This document shows positions 9,582-18,949 of a stretch of 51,358 nt of DNA, piece after piece. The position numbers were made by a program, and so were the translations under genes. The notes beneath the pieces were generated by a model. That model worked only from the letters and a program-made list of their open reading frames with translations. It had not been told where the DNA came from and searched no databases. Source of the DNA: an uncultured Flavobacteriaceae bacterium (GTDB taxonomy: Bacteria > Bacteroidota > Bacteroidia > Flavobacteriales > Flavobacteriaceae); contig CANMLX010000031.1 in the NCBI GenBank assembly GCA_947498845.1, forward strand, positions 1 to 51,358, given 5' to 3'. Position 1 is the first letter of the stretch; each line of letters begins with the position of its first letter.

Positions 9582-10946
9582 TTAAGCTACTGCTTTTCTG
9601 TTTTTACCTGTTTTCATTAAACCGTCATAGTGTCTATTTAACAAATAAGAATTTATCTGCTGCATAGTATCTATAGCTACACCTACCATTATTAATAGAG
9701 AAGTTCCTCCAAAAAATAATGCCCAACCTTGCTGCACCTTCATTATGTTAACAATAAATGCTGGAAAAATAGCTATTAATGCTAAAAATATAGAACCAGG
9801 TAAGGTTATTTGAGACATGATTTTATCTAAATACTCCGAAGTTTCTGCTCCAGGACGAATACCTGGAATAAACCCTCCACTGCGTTTTAAATCATCTGCC
9901 ATTTTGTTTGTAGGCACTGTAATTGCAGTATAAAAATACGTAAACACTATAATTAATAGCGCAAAAACAATATTGTACCAAAAACCAAACATATCAGCAA
10001 AGTTAATAGCCATCCATTGTCCTACTGCAGTATCTTTTAATAAAGAAGATCCTCCAATCCAACTTGGTGCAAACATTATTGCTTGCGCAAAAATTATTGG
10101 CATAACTCCTGAGGCATTAAGTTTTAATGGAATATACTGTCTTGATCCAGCTGTAGCAGCTTTTTCATAACCTCCTGATGCTGTTCTTCTGGCGTATTGC
10201 ACGGCTATTTTTCTAACCGCCATTACAAGCATAATTGAGGCTAATATAATAACAAACCAAACCACAAGCTCAATTAATATCATGATTAAACCTCCATTAG
10301 ATTCTGTAACTCTGGCAACATATTCTTGAATAAAAGATTTAGGTAATGTAGCAATAATACCAACCATTATTAATAACGATATACCATTACCAATCCCTTT
10401 ATCTGTTATCTTTTCTCCTAACCACATAGCAAAAATACAACCAGTAACTAATATAATTACCGATGAAATCATGAATGTTGTTGGCGAAAACCCTGACACA
10501 AGAAGTGCACTAGTAGAATTTAAACCTGTTAACGATGGTAAACTAGCCAAATATCCTGGTGCTTGCACCAAACAAATTGCTATTGTTAACCAACGTGTAA
10601 TTTGAGTTATTTTCTTTTGTCCACTTGCTCCTTCTTTTTGAAGTTTTTGCAAATACGGTATTGCTATTCCCATTAACTGTACAACAATAGAAGCAGAAAT
10701 GTAAGGCATGATTCCCAATGCAAAAACTGAAGCATTTGCAAATGCACCTCCAGTAAAGGCATTTAATAATCCTATCAATCCTGATCCAGCTTTATCACCT
10801 AATGCATCTAATTGCGATACATCTACTCCAGGTAATATTACTTGTGCACCAAATCGATAAACTAATAACAGACTTAAAGTAACTAGAATTCTGTTTCTTA
10901 GTTCTTCAATCTTCCAAACATTTTTTATTGATTCTATTAATTTCAT
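9582..10946 (-). CDS. secY: Protein translocase subunit SecY
   Basis: SecY is the channel of the Sec translocon in the inner membrane, working with SecE, SecG and SecA. The 454-residue protein has the expected ten hydrophobic segments. The plug/TM2 region (IMPYISASIVVQLMGI) and the cytosolic loops RTASGGYEK and FIPGIRPGAETSEYLDKI are typical. It follows rplO as in the conserved spc operon, with a 13-bp gap. Confidence 0.97.
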   Translation of the reverse strand: MKLIESIKNVWKIEELRNRILVTLSLLLVYRFGAQVILPGVDVSQLDALGDKAGSGLIGLLNAFTGGAFANASVFALGIMPYISASIVVQLMGIAIPYLQKLQKEGASGQKKITQITRWLTIAICLVQAPGYLASLPSLTGLNSTSALLVSGFSPTTFMISSVIILVTGCIFAMWLGEKITDKGIGNGISLLIMVGIIATLPKSFIQEYVARVTESNGGLIMILIELVVWFVIILASIMLVMAVRKIAVQYARRTASGGYEKAATAGSRQYIPLKLNASGVMPIIFAQAIMFAPSWIGGSSLLKDTAVGQWMAINFADMFGFWYNIVFALLIIVFTYFYTAITVPTNKMADDLKRSGGFIPGIRPGAETSEYLDKIMSQITLPGSIFLALIAIFPAFIVNIMKVQQGWALFFGGTSLLIMVGVAIDTMQQINSYLLNRHYDGLMKTGKNRKAVA

Positions 10947-10959
10947 ACGTTCTATGGAA

Positions 10960-11412
10960 TTATAACGTTATTGCTTCACCTCCAGCAGCCTCTATAGCAG
11001 CTTTAGCCGATGCAGAAAACTTGTGAGCAGATACTTTTAATTTAGCTTTTAATTCACCTCTTCCTAATACTTTAACTAGGTCGTTTTTACCAACTAGTCT
11101 GTTAGCAAATAGTGATTCAAAATCTACAGTATCTTTTACTTTTTTATCTTCTACTAATTGTTGTAAAGTATCTAAATTAACTGCTTGATACTCCACTCTA
11201 TTAATGTTAGTAAAACCAAATTTTGGCACACGTCTTTGAAGTGGCATTTGTCCACCTTCAAACCCTAATTTTTTAGAATATCCAGAACGAGACTTAGCAC
11301 CTTTGTGACCACGTGTAGCGGTACCACCTTTACCTGAACCTTGTCCGCGACCTACTCGCTTGCCTTGTGTTTTTACCGACCCTTTTGCCGGTTGTAAGTT
11401 ACTTAAATTCAT
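10960..11412 (-). CDS. rplO: 50S ribosomal protein L15
   Basis: L15 binds 23S rRNA late in assembly of the large subunit. The 150-residue protein starts MNLSNLQPAKGSVKTQGKR, has the glycine-rich basic stretch GRGQGSGKGGTATRGHKGAKSRSG and the motif GFEGGQMPLQRRVPKFGF. It sits directly before secY, the usual place. The gap of 14 bp from rpmD indicates cotranscription. Confidence 0.97.
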   Translation of the reverse strand: MNLSNLQPAKGSVKTQGKRVGRGQGSGKGGTATRGHKGAKSRSGYSKKLGFEGGQMPLQRRVPKFGFTNINRVEYQAVNLDTLQQLVEDKKVKDTVDFESLFANRLVGKNDLVKVLGRGELKAKLKVSAHKFSASAKAAIEAAGGEAITL

Positions 11413-11426
11413 TTTTTGTTTATATT

Positions 11427-11606
11427 TTAAGCTTCTTCAATAGAAACTAAATGTGATACTTTAGCAACCATCCCAAGAATATTTGGTGTTGCTTCATGTT
11501 CTTTTACTTGTCCAATCTTTTTAAGACCAAGAGCTTCTAAAGTTCTTTTTTGTCTTTGCGAACGATTAATTGCGCTTTTAACTTTTGTTACTTTAATTTT
11601 TCCCAT
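11427..11606 (-). CDS. rpmD: 50S ribosomal protein L30
   Basis: L30 is a small two-helix, three-strand protein of the large subunit. The 59-residue frame, found by translating the rplO-rpsE gap, starts MGKIKVTKVKSAINRSQRQK and contains LGLKKIGQVKEH and NILGMVAKVSHLV, which is the L30 pattern. Its position between rpsE and rplO is conserved. Confidence 0.95.
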   Translation of the reverse strand: MGKIKVTKVKSAINRSQRQKRTLEALGLKKIGQVKEHEATPNILGMVAKVSHLVSIEEA

Positions 11607-11609
11607 TTT

Positions 11610-11687
11610 TTGAGTCTTTAGTACTTAGCTGTTAGTCGTTAGTCTTTAGATTTCTACCATCTAAATACTAACTACTAAAGTCTAAAT
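11610..11687. repeat. TTAGT-family palindrome between rpsE and rpmD
   Basis: The best-formed member of the family. The TTAGTCGTTAGTCTTTAGA arm (about 11634-11652) pairs with a TCTAAATACTAACTACTAAA arm (about 11662-11681) at 17 of 19 positions around a short loop. Heptamer-like units TTAGTNN are visible in the left arm. Confidence 0.85.
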
Positions 11688-12212
11688 TTATGCGTTAAAA
11701 ACTTTTTCAAGTGAAATTCCTCTATCTCTTGCAATAGCATTAGCATCTCTTAATTGTAATAAAGCGTCGAAAGTTGCTTTTACAACGTTATGTGGGTTAG
11801 ACGATCCTTGAGACTTTGATAATACATCATGTACACCAACGGCTTCAAGAACAGTTCTTACTGCACCACCTGCTATTACCCCAGTACCAGGAGCAGCTGG
11901 AATAATATTTACTCTAGCTCCACCGTATTTACCTTTTTGTTCGTGTGGTAACGTTCCTTTTCTAATAGGGATACGTACAAGGTTTTTCTTAGCATCTTCT
12001 ACAGCTTTAGCTATTGCACTAGCGACATCTTTAGATTTCCCTAAACCTTGTCCTACTACACCAGCTTCGTCTCCAACAACAACTATTGCTGAAAAACCAA
12101 ATGCTCTACCTCCTTTTGTTACTTTGGTTACCCTTTGTACACCAACTAAACGATCTTTAAGATCTAATCCACTTGGTTTAACTAATTCTGCACTTTTATA
12201 TTTTTGATACAT
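11688..12212 (-). CDS. rpsE: 30S ribosomal protein S5
   Basis: S5 lies at the mRNA entry channel of the 30S subunit and affects fidelity. The 174-residue protein has an N-terminal double-stranded RNA-binding-like domain ([23 protein letters not shown]) and a C-terminal domain with [18 protein letters not shown] and [15 protein letters not shown]. The start [10 protein letters not shown] is the only reasonable ATG, 6 bp after rplR. No change is apparent in the loop where spectinomycin-resistance substitutions usually fall. Confidence 0.97.
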   Translation of the reverse strand: MYQKYKSAELVKPSGLDLKDRLVGVQRVTKVTKGGRAFGFSAIVVVGDEAGVVGQGLGKSKDVASAIAKAVEDAKKNLVRIPIRKGTLPHEQKGKYGGARVNIIPAAPGTGVIAGGAVRTVLEAVGVHDVLSKSQGSSNPHNVVKATFDALLQLRDANAIARDRGISLEKVFNA

Positions 12213-12218
12213 AATTTC

Positions 12219-12575
12219 TTAGAATTTAAGTCCTGCTTCTCTAGCGCCTTCTGCTAATGATTTTACTCTACCATGGTATAAATAACCACCTCTATCAAAA
12301 GCAATAGTTTCTACACCAGCTTTTAAAGCTTTTTCTGCAATAGCTTTTCCTACTAGTCCTGCTATTTCAGTTTTATTACCTTTAGACTTAGCGATATCCT
12401 TATCTCTAGAAGATGCAGCACTAATGGTATTACCAGTAACATCATCAACTATTTGAGCATAGATTTCCTTATTACTTCTAAAAACAGTTAATCTTGGTCT
12501 TGCTTCTGATCCAGAAACTACCTTACGAATCCTGTTTTTTATTCTTAATCTTCTTTGATTCTTTGTTAATGCCAT
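12219..12575 (-). CDS. rplR: 50S ribosomal protein L18
   Basis: L18 binds 5S rRNA and anchors it to the central protuberance together with L5 and L25. The 118-residue product reads MALTKNQRRLRIKNRIRK at the basic start, then RLTVFRSNKEIYAQIVDD and ends FDRGGYLYHGRVKSLAEGAREAGLKF, the classical L18 ending. It lies between rplF and rpsE. Confidence 0.97.
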   Translation of the reverse strand: MALTKNQRRLRIKNRIRKVVSGSEARPRLTVFRSNKEIYAQIVDDVTGNTISAASSRDKDIAKSKGNKTEIAGLVGKAIAEKALKAGVETIAFDRGGYLYHGRVKSLAEGAREAGLKF

Positions 12576-12577
12576 AT

Positions 12578-12657
12578 CGATTTACGATTTTTAATTAACG
12601 ACTTTTGATTTATGAGTTACTATAATTTCGTAATTCTAAAATCTATAATCGTAAATT
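12578..12657. repeat. ACGATT-family palindrome between rplF and rplR
   Basis: Outer arms ATTTACGATT (12580-12589) and AATCGTAAAT (about 12648-12657) are perfectly complementary, and the interior is partly self-complementary. It shares ACGATTT and CTAAAATC words with the hairpin at 6093-6165. Confidence 0.75.
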
Positions 12658-12660
12658 CAT

Positions 12661-13203
12661 TTACGCTGATTTACCTGCTTTTCTTCTTAATTCTTCACCA
12701 ACAAACTTAATTCCTTTTCCTTTGTAAGGCTCTGGCTTACGGAAACCGCGAATTTTAGCAGCAACTTGTCCTACTAATTGTTTGTCGTGAGATGTTAATT
12801 TAATGATTGGATTTTTTCCTTTTTCTGAAACAGTTTCGATTTTAACTTCAGGCGCTATATCCATAACAATGTTATGCGAAAAACCTAAAGCTAAATCTAA
12901 TTTTTGTCCTTGGTTTGATGCTCTGTAACCTACACCTACCAATTCCAGCTCTTTCGTCCAACCTTTAGACACACCTGCAATCATGTTATTAACAAGTGAT
13001 CTATATAAACCATGTTTGGCTTTTTGTTCTTTATTTTCTGCCGAACGCTTTACCAAAACATTACCGTCTTCTACGTCTACGCTAACAGTATCAAAAGGCT
13101 GAGTTAATTCTCCTAATTTACCTTTTACTGTAATTACGTTATCTTTTACTTCTACAGTAACTCCATCTGGAATTACTACTGGGTTATTTCCTATTCTTGA
13201 CAT
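12661..13203 (-). CDS. rplF: 50S ribosomal protein L6
   Basis: L6 lies near the GTPase-associated centre and is needed late in 50S assembly. At 180 residues it shows the two repeated L6 domains, starting MSRIGNNPVVIPDGVTVEV and ending with the signature EPYKGKGIKFVGEELRRKAGKSA. The gap to rpsH is 18 bp. Confidence 0.97.
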   Translation of the reverse strand: MSRIGNNPVVIPDGVTVEVKDNVITVKGKLGELTQPFDTVSVDVEDGNVLVKRSAENKEQKAKHGLYRSLVNNMIAGVSKGWTKELELVGVGYRASNQGQKLDLALGFSHNIVMDIAPEVKIETVSEKGKNPIIKLTSHDKQLVGQVAAKIRGFRKPEPYKGKGIKFVGEELRRKAGKSA

Positions 13204-13221
13204 CTCTTTCTCCCTTTAATA

Positions 13222-13620
13222 TTAGTAAACGTAACATAAAACTTCACCACCTACATTATCTCTTTTGGCTTGCTTACCTGTCATTACTCCATGAGAAGTA
13301 GAAACAATCGCTATACCAAGGCCATTAAGGATTCTAGGTAGTTCTTTAGCTCCAGCATACTTACGTAAACCTGGTTTACTAATTCTTTGAATTTTCTTGA
13401 TTACAGGCTCTTTAGTATCCTTGTTGTACTTAAGGGCTATTTTAATAGTACCTTGTACAGAAGAATCGTCGAACTTGTAACTTAAAATATATCCTTGCTC
13501 GAATAATATTTTAGTGATGTCTTTCTTTAAGTTAGATGCAGGAATCTCTACCACTCTGTGGTTTGCTCTAATTGCATTTCTAACTCTAGTAAGATAATCC
13601 GCTATTGGATCTGAATACAT
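13222..13620 (-). CDS. rpsH: 30S ribosomal protein S8
   Basis: S8 is a primary binder of 16S rRNA in the central domain, and in E. coli it is the repressor of the spc operon. The 132-residue protein starts MYSDPIADYLTRVRNA and ends with GIAIVSTSHGVMTGKQAKRDNVGGEVLCYVY, the strongest family motif. The S8 target in E. coli lies at the rplX-rplE boundary; here that junction is only 2 bp long. Confidence 0.97.
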   Translation of the reverse strand: MYSDPIADYLTRVRNAIRANHRVVEIPASNLKKDITKILFEQGYILSYKFDDSSVQGTIKIALKYNKDTKEPVIKKIQRISKPGLRKYAGAKELPRILNGLGIAIVSTSHGVMTGKQAKRDNVGGEVLCYVY

Positions 13621-13692
13621 ATTTATTAATTTGCGGTGGTGGTTTTCAATACCGTCCTTCGGTTTGAACCTACTACCAATTTATAATTCGTT

Positions 13693-13962
13693 TTACCAAC
13701 TGGCTTTTTTAACACCTGGAATTAATCCTTGGTTAGCCATTTCTCTAAACGTTACACGAGATATTCCAAATGTTCTCATGTATCCTTTAGGTCTTCCTGT
13801 AAGCTTACATCTATTATGCATGCGAATTGGAGAAGCATTTTTTGGTAACTTTTGTAGTGCTTCATAGTCTCCAGCTTCTTTTAAAGCTTTACGTTTTGCA
13901 GCATACTTAGCTACTGTTTTAGCTCTTTTTACCTCACGAGCTTTCATTGATTCTTTAGCCAT
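13693..13962 (-). CDS. rpsN: 30S ribosomal protein S14
   Basis: S14 is a 30S head protein. The 89-residue form has an N-terminal basic helix region ([20 protein letters not shown]) and the core [20 protein letters not shown], ending GVKKASW. Only one cysteine is present, so it is the longer zinc-independent class rather than the roughly 61-residue four-cysteine form. It lies 2 bp behind rplE; the 72-bp gap to rpsH is unstructured as far as I can see. Confidence 0.97.
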   Translation of the reverse strand: MAKESMKAREVKRAKTVAKYAAKRKALKEAGDYEALQKLPKNASPIRMHNRCKLTGRPKGYMRTFGISRVTFREMANQGLIPGVKKASW

Positions 13963-13964
13963 GC

Positions 13965-14516
13965 TTAGTTCTTTTTAAAAGGTAATCCTAATTCGGTTAA
14001 TAATGATTTTGCTTCTTTATCTGTTTCAGCAGAAGTTACAAATGTAATATCCATTCCTGAAATTTTATTCACTTTATCAATGTTTATTTCAGGGAAGATA
14101 ATTTGCTCAGTAATTCCTAAGTTATAATTACCTCTTCCATCAAAACCTGTAGCTTTAATTCCACTAAAATCTCTTACTCGTGGTAATGCCGAAGTTACTA
14201 AACGATCTAAGAACTCATACATTCTTTCTCCACGTAAAGTTACTTTAACGCCAATTGGCATCCCTTTACGTAATTTGAAAGATGCAACATCCTTTTTAGA
14301 TAACGTTGCTATAGCTTTTTGTCCAGATATAGTAGTTATTTCTTCTACTGCGTAGTCGATTAACTTTTTGTCTGCAACTGCAGCTCCAACACCTTTAGAT
14401 ATTACTATCTTTTGTAGTTTAGGAACTTGCATTACATTTTTATATCCAAATTCGTCTGTAAGAGCAGCAACTACTTTGCTTTTATACTCTTCTTTAAGTC
14501 TAGGTGAATATGCCAT
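13965..14516 (-). CDS. rplE: 50S ribosomal protein L5
   Basis: L5 binds 5S rRNA and contacts the P-site tRNA and S13. The 183-residue sequence begins [19 protein letters not shown]. It has the signature [25 protein letters not shown] and ends with [25 protein letters not shown]. Gaps of 2 bp on both sides show tight coupling with rplX and rpsN. Confidence 0.97.
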   Translation of the reverse strand: MAYSPRLKEEYKSKVVAALTDEFGYKNVMQVPKLQKIVISKGVGAAVADKKLIDYAVEEITTISGQKAIATLSKKDVASFKLRKGMPIGVKVTLRGERMYEFLDRLVTSALPRVRDFSGIKATGFDGRGNYNLGITEQIIFPEINIDKVNKISGMDITFVTSAETDKEAKSLLTELGLPFKKN

Positions 14517-14518
14517 AA

Positions 14519-14830
14519 CTATATTACTTCATTAGATTTTAGTGAAAATCTCACTTTCTTATCGCCTTCCATTCTGTAACCTACTCTTGTTGTTTCTCCA
14601 TTAGAAGTTAACAACGATAGGTTAGACACATGTATTGGCGCTTCTTTTTCTACGATACCGCCTTGAGGATTTTGTGCACTTGGTTTAGTATGTTTCTTAA
14701 CCAAATTTACACCCTCAACGATCGCTTTGTTCTTATCTATTAATACCTTTTGTACTTTACCTTCAGATCCTTTATGATCTCCGGCAATTACTTTAACAGT
14801 ATCTCCAGTTTTTATTTTAAGCTTTCCCAT
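14519..14830 (-). CDS. rplX: 50S ribosomal protein L24
   Basis: L24 is an assembly initiator that binds the 5' part of 23S rRNA. The 103-residue protein has the N-terminal KOW motif ([21 protein letters not shown]) and the [14 protein letters not shown] block. It is translated immediately before rplE. Upstream it is separated from rplN by a palindromic spacer of 83 bp. Confidence 0.97.
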   Translation of the reverse strand: MGKLKIKTGDTVKVIAGDHKGSEGKVQKVLIDKNKAIVEGVNLVKKHTKPSAQNPQGGIVEKEAPIHVSNLSLLTSNGETTRVGYRMEGDKKVRFSLKSNEVI

Positions 14831-14835
14831 TATAA

Positions 14836-14910
14836 TTAGTTTTTAGTCGGTAGTTAAAATTATTAGAAAAATATTATTCTAGTGCCTAATAACTAAAGAC
14901 TATCATCTTA
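14836..14910. repeat. TTAGT-family imperfect palindrome between rplN and rplX
   Basis: The left part TTAGTTTTTAGTCGGTAG and the right part AATAACTAAAGACTATC are roughly complementary around an A/T-rich centre. It divides rplN from rplX in an otherwise tightly packed gene run. Confidence 0.7.
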
Positions 14911-14913
14911 ATT

Positions 14914-15282
14914 TTAAAGCACCTCTGGTGCTAATGATACAATCTTCATGAATTGTTTATCACGAAGCTCTCTAGCAACAGGTCCAAATACACGTGTTCC
15001 TCTCATTTCCCCGGTAGGGTTTAAAAGTACACAAGCATTATCATCGAATCTAATATAAGATCCGTCTGGACGTCTTACTTCTTTAACTGTACGTACAACA
15101 ACTGCTGTAGAAACTGCACCTTTTTTAATGTTTCCATTAGGTGTAGCATCTTTTACAGAAACAACTATTTTGTCTCCTACAGAAGCGTATCTTCTTTTAG
15201 TACCTCCCAGAACACGTATTGTTAATACTTCTTTTGCTCCAGTGTTATCTGCTACCTTAAGTCTTGATTCTTGTTGTACCAT
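14914..15282 (-). CDS. rplN: 50S ribosomal protein L14
   Basis: L14 lies at the subunit interface and binds 23S rRNA. The 122-residue protein starts [20 protein letters not shown] and includes [17 protein letters not shown] and the family signature around [32 protein letters not shown]. It is 2 bp from rpsQ. Confidence 0.98.
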   Translation of the reverse strand: MVQQESRLKVADNTGAKEVLTIRVLGGTKRRYASVGDKIVVSVKDATPNGNIKKGAVSTAVVVRTVKEVRRPDGSYIRFDDNACVLLNPTGEMRGTRVFGPVARELRDKQFMKIVSLAPEVL

Positions 15283-15284
15283 AA

Positions 15285-15542
15285 TTACTTAGCTCTTTCT
15301 ATTATTTCAACTAATCTCCAACACTTAGATTTACTTAAAGGACGTGTTTCCATAATCCTTACCGTATCTCCTTCGTTGCAGTCATTTTTCTCATCGTGTG
15401 CAACGTACTTTTTCGTTTTTAAAACGAATTTTCCATACATAGGGTGTTTTACTTTTTTCACCTCAGAAACCACAATTGACTTCTGCATTTTGCTACTAGT
15501 AACAACTCCTATACGTTCTTTTCTTAAATTTCTTGTTTCCAT
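15285..15542 (-). CDS. rpsQ: 30S ribosomal protein S17
   Basis: S17 is an OB-fold protein that binds 16S rRNA early in 30S assembly. The 85-residue product starts [20 protein letters not shown], then shows [23 protein letters not shown] and [23 protein letters not shown], all characteristic. It sits between rpmC and rplN in the standard order. Confidence 0.97.
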   Translation of the reverse strand: METRNLRKERIGVVTSSKMQKSIVVSEVKKVKHPMYGKFVLKTKKYVAHDEKNDCNEGDTVRIMETRPLSKSKCWRLVEIIERAK

Positions 15543-15554
15543 CTTTAAGCAGAA

Positions 15555-15746
15555 TTATTGTAGTTCTCTTTTAGTTAATTCCGTTGCAATTCTTGCTACT
15601 GAACGTCTTAATGAACGTAACTGAATTGGGTTTTCTAAAGGAGATATTGCGTGAGACAATTTAAGGTCTGAATAACTCTTTCTAGTTTCACCAAGTTTTT
15701 CTTGTAACTCAGCTACAGATAATTCTTTAATTTCTGATTGTTTCAT
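15555..15746 (-). CDS. rpmC: 50S ribosomal protein L29
   Basis: L29 is a small helical protein at the peptide exit, next to L23. The 63-residue chain starts MKQSEIKELSVAELQEKLGE and ends SVARIATELTKRELQ, matching the family's helical hairpin. It follows rplP after a 104-bp spacer containing a nested palindrome. Confidence 0.96.
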   Translation of the reverse strand: MKQSEIKELSVAELQEKLGETRKSYSDLKLSHAISPLENPIQLRSLRRSVARIATELTKRELQ

Positions 15747-15785
15747 CTGATAATCTTATTTTAAGAATTTCGACAGATGTAATTC

Positions 15786-15829
15786 GCCTTTATTAAAATT
15801 GAAAGTTGTGATAACATTTCAAAAAAGGC
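15786..15829. repeat. Nested inverted repeat between rplP and rpmC
   Basis: The outer pair GCCTTT (15786-15791) / AAAGGC (15824-15829) and the inner pair TTGAAA (15799-15804) / TTTCAA (15817-15822) can form one interrupted stem-loop. It does not resemble the TTAGT or ACGATT families. Confidence 0.6.
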
Positions 15830-15850
15830 TCATTTCATCATCTTAAATTA

Positions 15851-16270
15851 TTATGCTTCGTAATCTCTAGCAATTATAAACTTAGTTTTAACTGGTAATT
15901 TTTGAGCTGCTAAACGCAATGCTTCTTTTGCAATATCCAAAGGCACTCCTCCTATTTCAAATAAAACACGACCTGGTTTTACCACAGCTGCCCAATATTC
16001 CACACCACCTTTACCTTTACCCATACGTACTTCAAGAGGCTTTTTTGTAATTGGCTTGTCTGGAAATATTTTAATCCAAAGTTGCCCTTCCCTTTTCATG
16101 TAACGTGTAGCGGCAATACGTGCTGCTTCTATTTGACGAGATGTCAAAAAATTAGAGTCTAATGACTTTATTCCAAAAGTTCCGTTTGAAAGTTGATGCC
16201 CTCTACCGGCATTTCCTTTCATACGTCCTTTCTGTTGTTTACGAAATTTTGTTCTTTTTGGCTGTAACAT
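15851..16270 (-). CDS. rplP: 50S ribosomal protein L16
   Basis: L16 organises the A-site region of the 50S subunit. The 139-residue protein starts [19 protein letters not shown], carries [20 protein letters not shown] and the signature [20 protein letters not shown]. It lies 21 bp after rpsC, as in nearly all bacteria. Confidence 0.98.
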   Translation of the reverse strand: MLQPKRTKFRKQQKGRMKGNAGRGHQLSNGTFGIKSLDSNFLTSRQIEAARIAATRYMKREGQLWIKIFPDKPITKKPLEVRMGKGKGGVEYWAAVVKPGRVLFEIGGVPLDIAKEALRLAAQKLPVKTKFIIARDYEA

Positions 16271-16291
16271 TTTTCTTTACTTTATAAAAAA

Positions 16292-17008
16292 TTACTTTCT
16301 ACGACGTTGGTTAGATTTATTACCACGTCCACCACCTTTTCCTTGCTTCTTAGATAAACCAACAAGCGGAGAAAGCTCTCTTTTACCATATACTTCACCT
16401 TTCATGATCCATACTTTAACACCTAATCTACCGTAAGTAGTATGTGCTTCTACTAAAGCATAATCAATATCGGCTCTAAACGTTGATAAAGGAATACGAC
16501 CTTCTTTGTAATGCTCGCTACGTGCCATTTCAGCTCCGTTTAAACGACCACTAATTTGAATTTTTATTCCTTCAGCATTCATACGCATTGTAGCAGCAAT
16601 AGCCATTTTGATTGCACGACGGTAAGAAATTCTGTTTTCAATTTGTCTTGCAATACTTGATGCTACTAAAAATGCATCTAGTTCAGGTCTCTTTATTTCA
16701 AAGATGTTGATCTGAACTTCTTTTCCAGTAATTTTCTTAAGCTCTTCTTTTAACTTGTCTACCTCTTGACCGCCTTTACCTATAATGATACCTGGGCGAG
16801 CCGTAGTGATAGTAACGGTTACAAGTTTTAAAGTTCTTTCGATGATTACTCTACTAACACTAGCTTTAGATAAACGCGCGTGAACGTATTTTCTAATCTT
16901 ATCGTCTTCGGCAAGTTTATCACCATAATCGTTTCCTCCATACCAGTTAGATTCCCATCCTCTGATAATTCCTAAGCGATTCCCGATTGGATTTGTTTTT
17001 TGTCCCAT
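16292..17008 (-). CDS. rpsC: 30S ribosomal protein S3
   Basis: S3 forms part of the mRNA entry helicase on the 30S head. The 238-residue protein begins [20 protein letters not shown]. It contains a KH domain with the GxxG loop [12 protein letters not shown] and the C-terminal S3 domain with [19 protein letters not shown] and KVWIMKGE, then a Gly/Lys/Arg-rich tail. It is 9 bp behind rplV. Confidence 0.98.
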   Translation of the reverse strand: MGQKTNPIGNRLGIIRGWESNWYGGNDYGDKLAEDDKIRKYVHARLSKASVSRVIIERTLKLVTVTITTARPGIIIGKGGQEVDKLKEELKKITGKEVQINIFEIKRPELDAFLVASSIARQIENRISYRRAIKMAIAATMRMNAEGIKIQISGRLNGAEMARSEHYKEGRIPLSTFRADIDYALVEAHTTYGRLGVKVWIMKGEVYGKRELSPLVGLSKKQGKGGGRGNKSNQRRRK

Positions 17009-17017
17009 ACTTCTATC

Positions 17018-17425
17018 TTAGCTTTGTGTGTTATTGTTAGCACCAACCACTAATGTTACGTGGTTAGAACGTTTTCTTATTCTGTGTGCGCGACCTTGTG
17101 GTGCCGGACGTAATCTTTTTAACATAGTCCCACCGTCTACTCTTATTTCTTTTACAAATAATTCGGCCGACTCTATATCTGCATCTTCATTCTTAGCCTG
17201 CCAGTTTGCAATAGCCGAAAGCAATAGTTTCTCTAAACGACCCGATGCTTCCTTTTGGTTGAATTTTAAGATATTAAGTGCTTTTTCTACGCGTTCACCT
17301 CTTACTAAATCGGCTACTAAACGCATTTTTCTTGGTGACGTAGGACAGTTATTAAGCTTTGCAAAAGCCACTTGCTTTTTTGCTTCCTTAATAGCGTCTG
17401 CCATTTGTTTTTTACGACTTCCCAT
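17018..17425 (-). CDS. rplV: 50S ribosomal protein L22
   Basis: L22 lines the peptide exit tunnel with a long beta-hairpin; changes there confer macrolide resistance. The 135-residue product has a basic N-terminal extension, then [20 protein letters not shown] and the loop region [22 protein letters not shown], which looks intact and unexpanded. The first ATG (MGSRKKQM) is used because it lies 6 bp after rpsS. A second ATG at codon 8 is possible. Confidence 0.96.
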   Translation of the reverse strand: MGSRKKQMADAIKEAKKQVAFAKLNNCPTSPRKMRLVADLVRGERVEKALNILKFNQKEASGRLEKLLLSAIANWQAKNEDADIESAELFVKEIRVDGGTMLKRLRPAPQGRAHRIRKRSNHVTLVVGANNNTQS

Positions 17426-17431
17426 AGCTTA

Positions 17432-17710
17432 TTACTTTTTACCTTTATTTTTAGCACCTGCATGCCCACGGAATGAACGTGTTGGTGAAAATTCTCCTAA
17501 TTTATGACCTACCATGTTCTCTGTAACATAAACTGGTACAAATTGGCGGCCATTGTGCACTGCTATTGTTTGTCCAACAAAATCTGGAGTAATCATACTT
17601 GCTCTAGACCAAGTTTTGATTACTGTTTTTTTGTTTGCTTCAACATTAGCTGCAACTTTTCTTTCTAATTTATAATGAACGTAAGGTCCTTTTTTTAATG
17701 ATCTTGCCAT
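17432..17710 (-). CDS. rpsS: 30S ribosomal protein S19
   Basis: S19 forms a complex with S13 in the 30S head near the A-site tRNA. The 92-residue protein starts [19 protein letters not shown]. It shows [35 protein letters not shown], the family signature, and a lysine-rich end. It is 3 bp from rplB and 6 bp from rplV. Confidence 0.98.
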   Translation of the reverse strand: MARSLKKGPYVHYKLERKVAANVEANKKTVIKTWSRASMITPDFVGQTIAVHNGRQFVPVYVTENMVGHKLGEFSPTRSFRGHAGAKNKGKK

Positions 17711-17713
17711 GTC

Positions 17714-18541
17714 TTATTTCTTTCTACGTTCTACAATATATTTATTACTCGCTTTTGTTTTAGAACGGGTTCTAAATCCTTTAGCAGGTATACCGTTTCT
17801 AGAACGTGGGTGTCCTCCAGATGCACGACCTTCACCACCTCCCATTGGGTGATCGATTGGGTTCATTCTAACTGGGTTAGTACGTGGTCTTCTACCTAAC
17901 CATCTTGTTCTACCAGCTTTACCAGATACTAATAATTGGTGATCTGAATTAGATACTACTCCAATTGTAGCCATACAAGCTGTTAAGATTAATCTTGTCT
18001 CTCCCGATGGCAACTTAATTGTCGCAAACTTACCATCTCTTGCCATTAACTGAGCAAAAGCACCTGCACTACGCGCCATAACGGCACCTTGACCAGGACG
18101 TAACTCTAAACAAGAAATAATAGTTCCCAATGGAATTTCACTTAAAGGCATTGAATTTCCTATTTCAGGTGCTATTCCTTTTGATCCAGAAACAACATTT
18201 TGCCCAACTTGTAAACCATTTTGAGCAATAACATATCTTTTCTCACCATCTTGATAGTTCAACAATGCGATAAAAGCTGTTCTGTTTGGATCGTATTCTA
18301 TCGTTTTAACTTCTGCTGGAATTCCAGTTTTGTTACGTTTAAAATCGATAATACGATACTTTTTCTTATGACCTCCACCTTTATAGCGCATGGTCATTCT
18401 TCCTTGACTGTTTCTACCACCAGACCTTTTTTTCGGAGCTAATAAACTTTTCTCCGGCTTATCAGTTGTAATGGCGTCAAATCCATTTACAACTCTAAAT
18501 CGCTGTCCTGGTGTGATTGGTTTTAATTTTCTTACTGACAT
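17714..18541 (-). CDS. rplB: 50S ribosomal protein L2
   Basis: L2 is essential for subunit association and peptidyl-transferase structure. The 275-residue chain begins [20 protein letters not shown] and has [21 protein letters not shown]. It ends with the signature [25 protein letters not shown], whose histidine is the residue long linked to the active centre. It is preceded by a spacer of 116 bp, the largest within the S10 part apart from the rpsJ-rplC gap. Confidence 0.98.
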   Translation of the reverse strand: MSVRKLKPITPGQRFRVVNGFDAITTDKPEKSLLAPKKRSGGRNSQGRMTMRYKGGGHKKKYRIIDFKRNKTGIPAEVKTIEYDPNRTAFIALLNYQDGEKRYVIAQNGLQVGQNVVSGSKGIAPEIGNSMPLSEIPLGTIISCLELRPGQGAVMARSAGAFAQLMARDGKFATIKLPSGETRLILTACMATIGVVSNSDHQLLVSGKAGRTRWLGRRPRTNPVRMNPIDHPMGGGEGRASGGHPRSRNGIPAKGFRTRSKTKASNKYIVERRKK

Positions 18542-18549
18542 TTTTTTGG

Positions 18550-18653
18550 TTTTTGGTATTTAGTTTTTGGTTGTTGGTTATTAACTTATTCTTCGTTTAA
18601 TATTTAAGAATAAACTAACCATTAACTACTAACCACTAACTAATAACCATTTC
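18550..18653. repeat. Long palindrome of TTGGT/TTAGT units between rplW and rplB
   Basis: The left half has repeated TTTTTGGT, TTTAGTTTTTGG and TTGTTGGTTATTAAC. The right half has the complementary ACTAACCATTAACTACTAACCACTAACTAATAACC. The centre TTATTCTT / AAGAATAA is perfect. The arms span roughly 40 nt each with several mismatches. Confidence 0.8.
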
Positions 18654-18657
18654 AAAT

Positions 18658-18942
18658 TTAACTGTATAAATCAATCATTTCACCTTCCGCCAGTTGTACA
18701 ATTGCCTTTTTAACAGCATTTGTTTTACCATGTTGAATACCAGTTTTTGTATACTTGGTACTACGATCTGGACGGACATTTATAGTACGAACTTTTTCAA
18801 CAGAAACACCGTAAGCAGCTTCAACCGCTTTTTTGATTTCTACCTTGTTCGCCTTTTTATTCACTGAGAACCAATAACAGTTTTTTAACTCGCTATCAGC
18901 TGTCGCTTTTTCTGTGATTATAGGTTTAATTAAGATACTCAT
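18658..18942 (-). CDS. rplW: 50S ribosomal protein L23
   Basis: L23 lies at the tunnel exit and is the docking site for trigger factor and signal-recognition particle. The 94-residue protein starts MSILIKPIITEKATADSE, with FSVNKKANKVEIKKAVEAAYGVSVEKVRTINV and a C-terminal KKAIVQLAEGEMIDLYS. It is 7 bp from rplD. Confidence 0.96.
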   Translation of the reverse strand: MSILIKPIITEKATADSELKNCYWFSVNKKANKVEIKKAVEAAYGVSVEKVRTINVRPDRSTKYTKTGIQHGKTNAVKKAIVQLAEGEMIDLYS

Positions 18943-18949
18943 TTGTTTC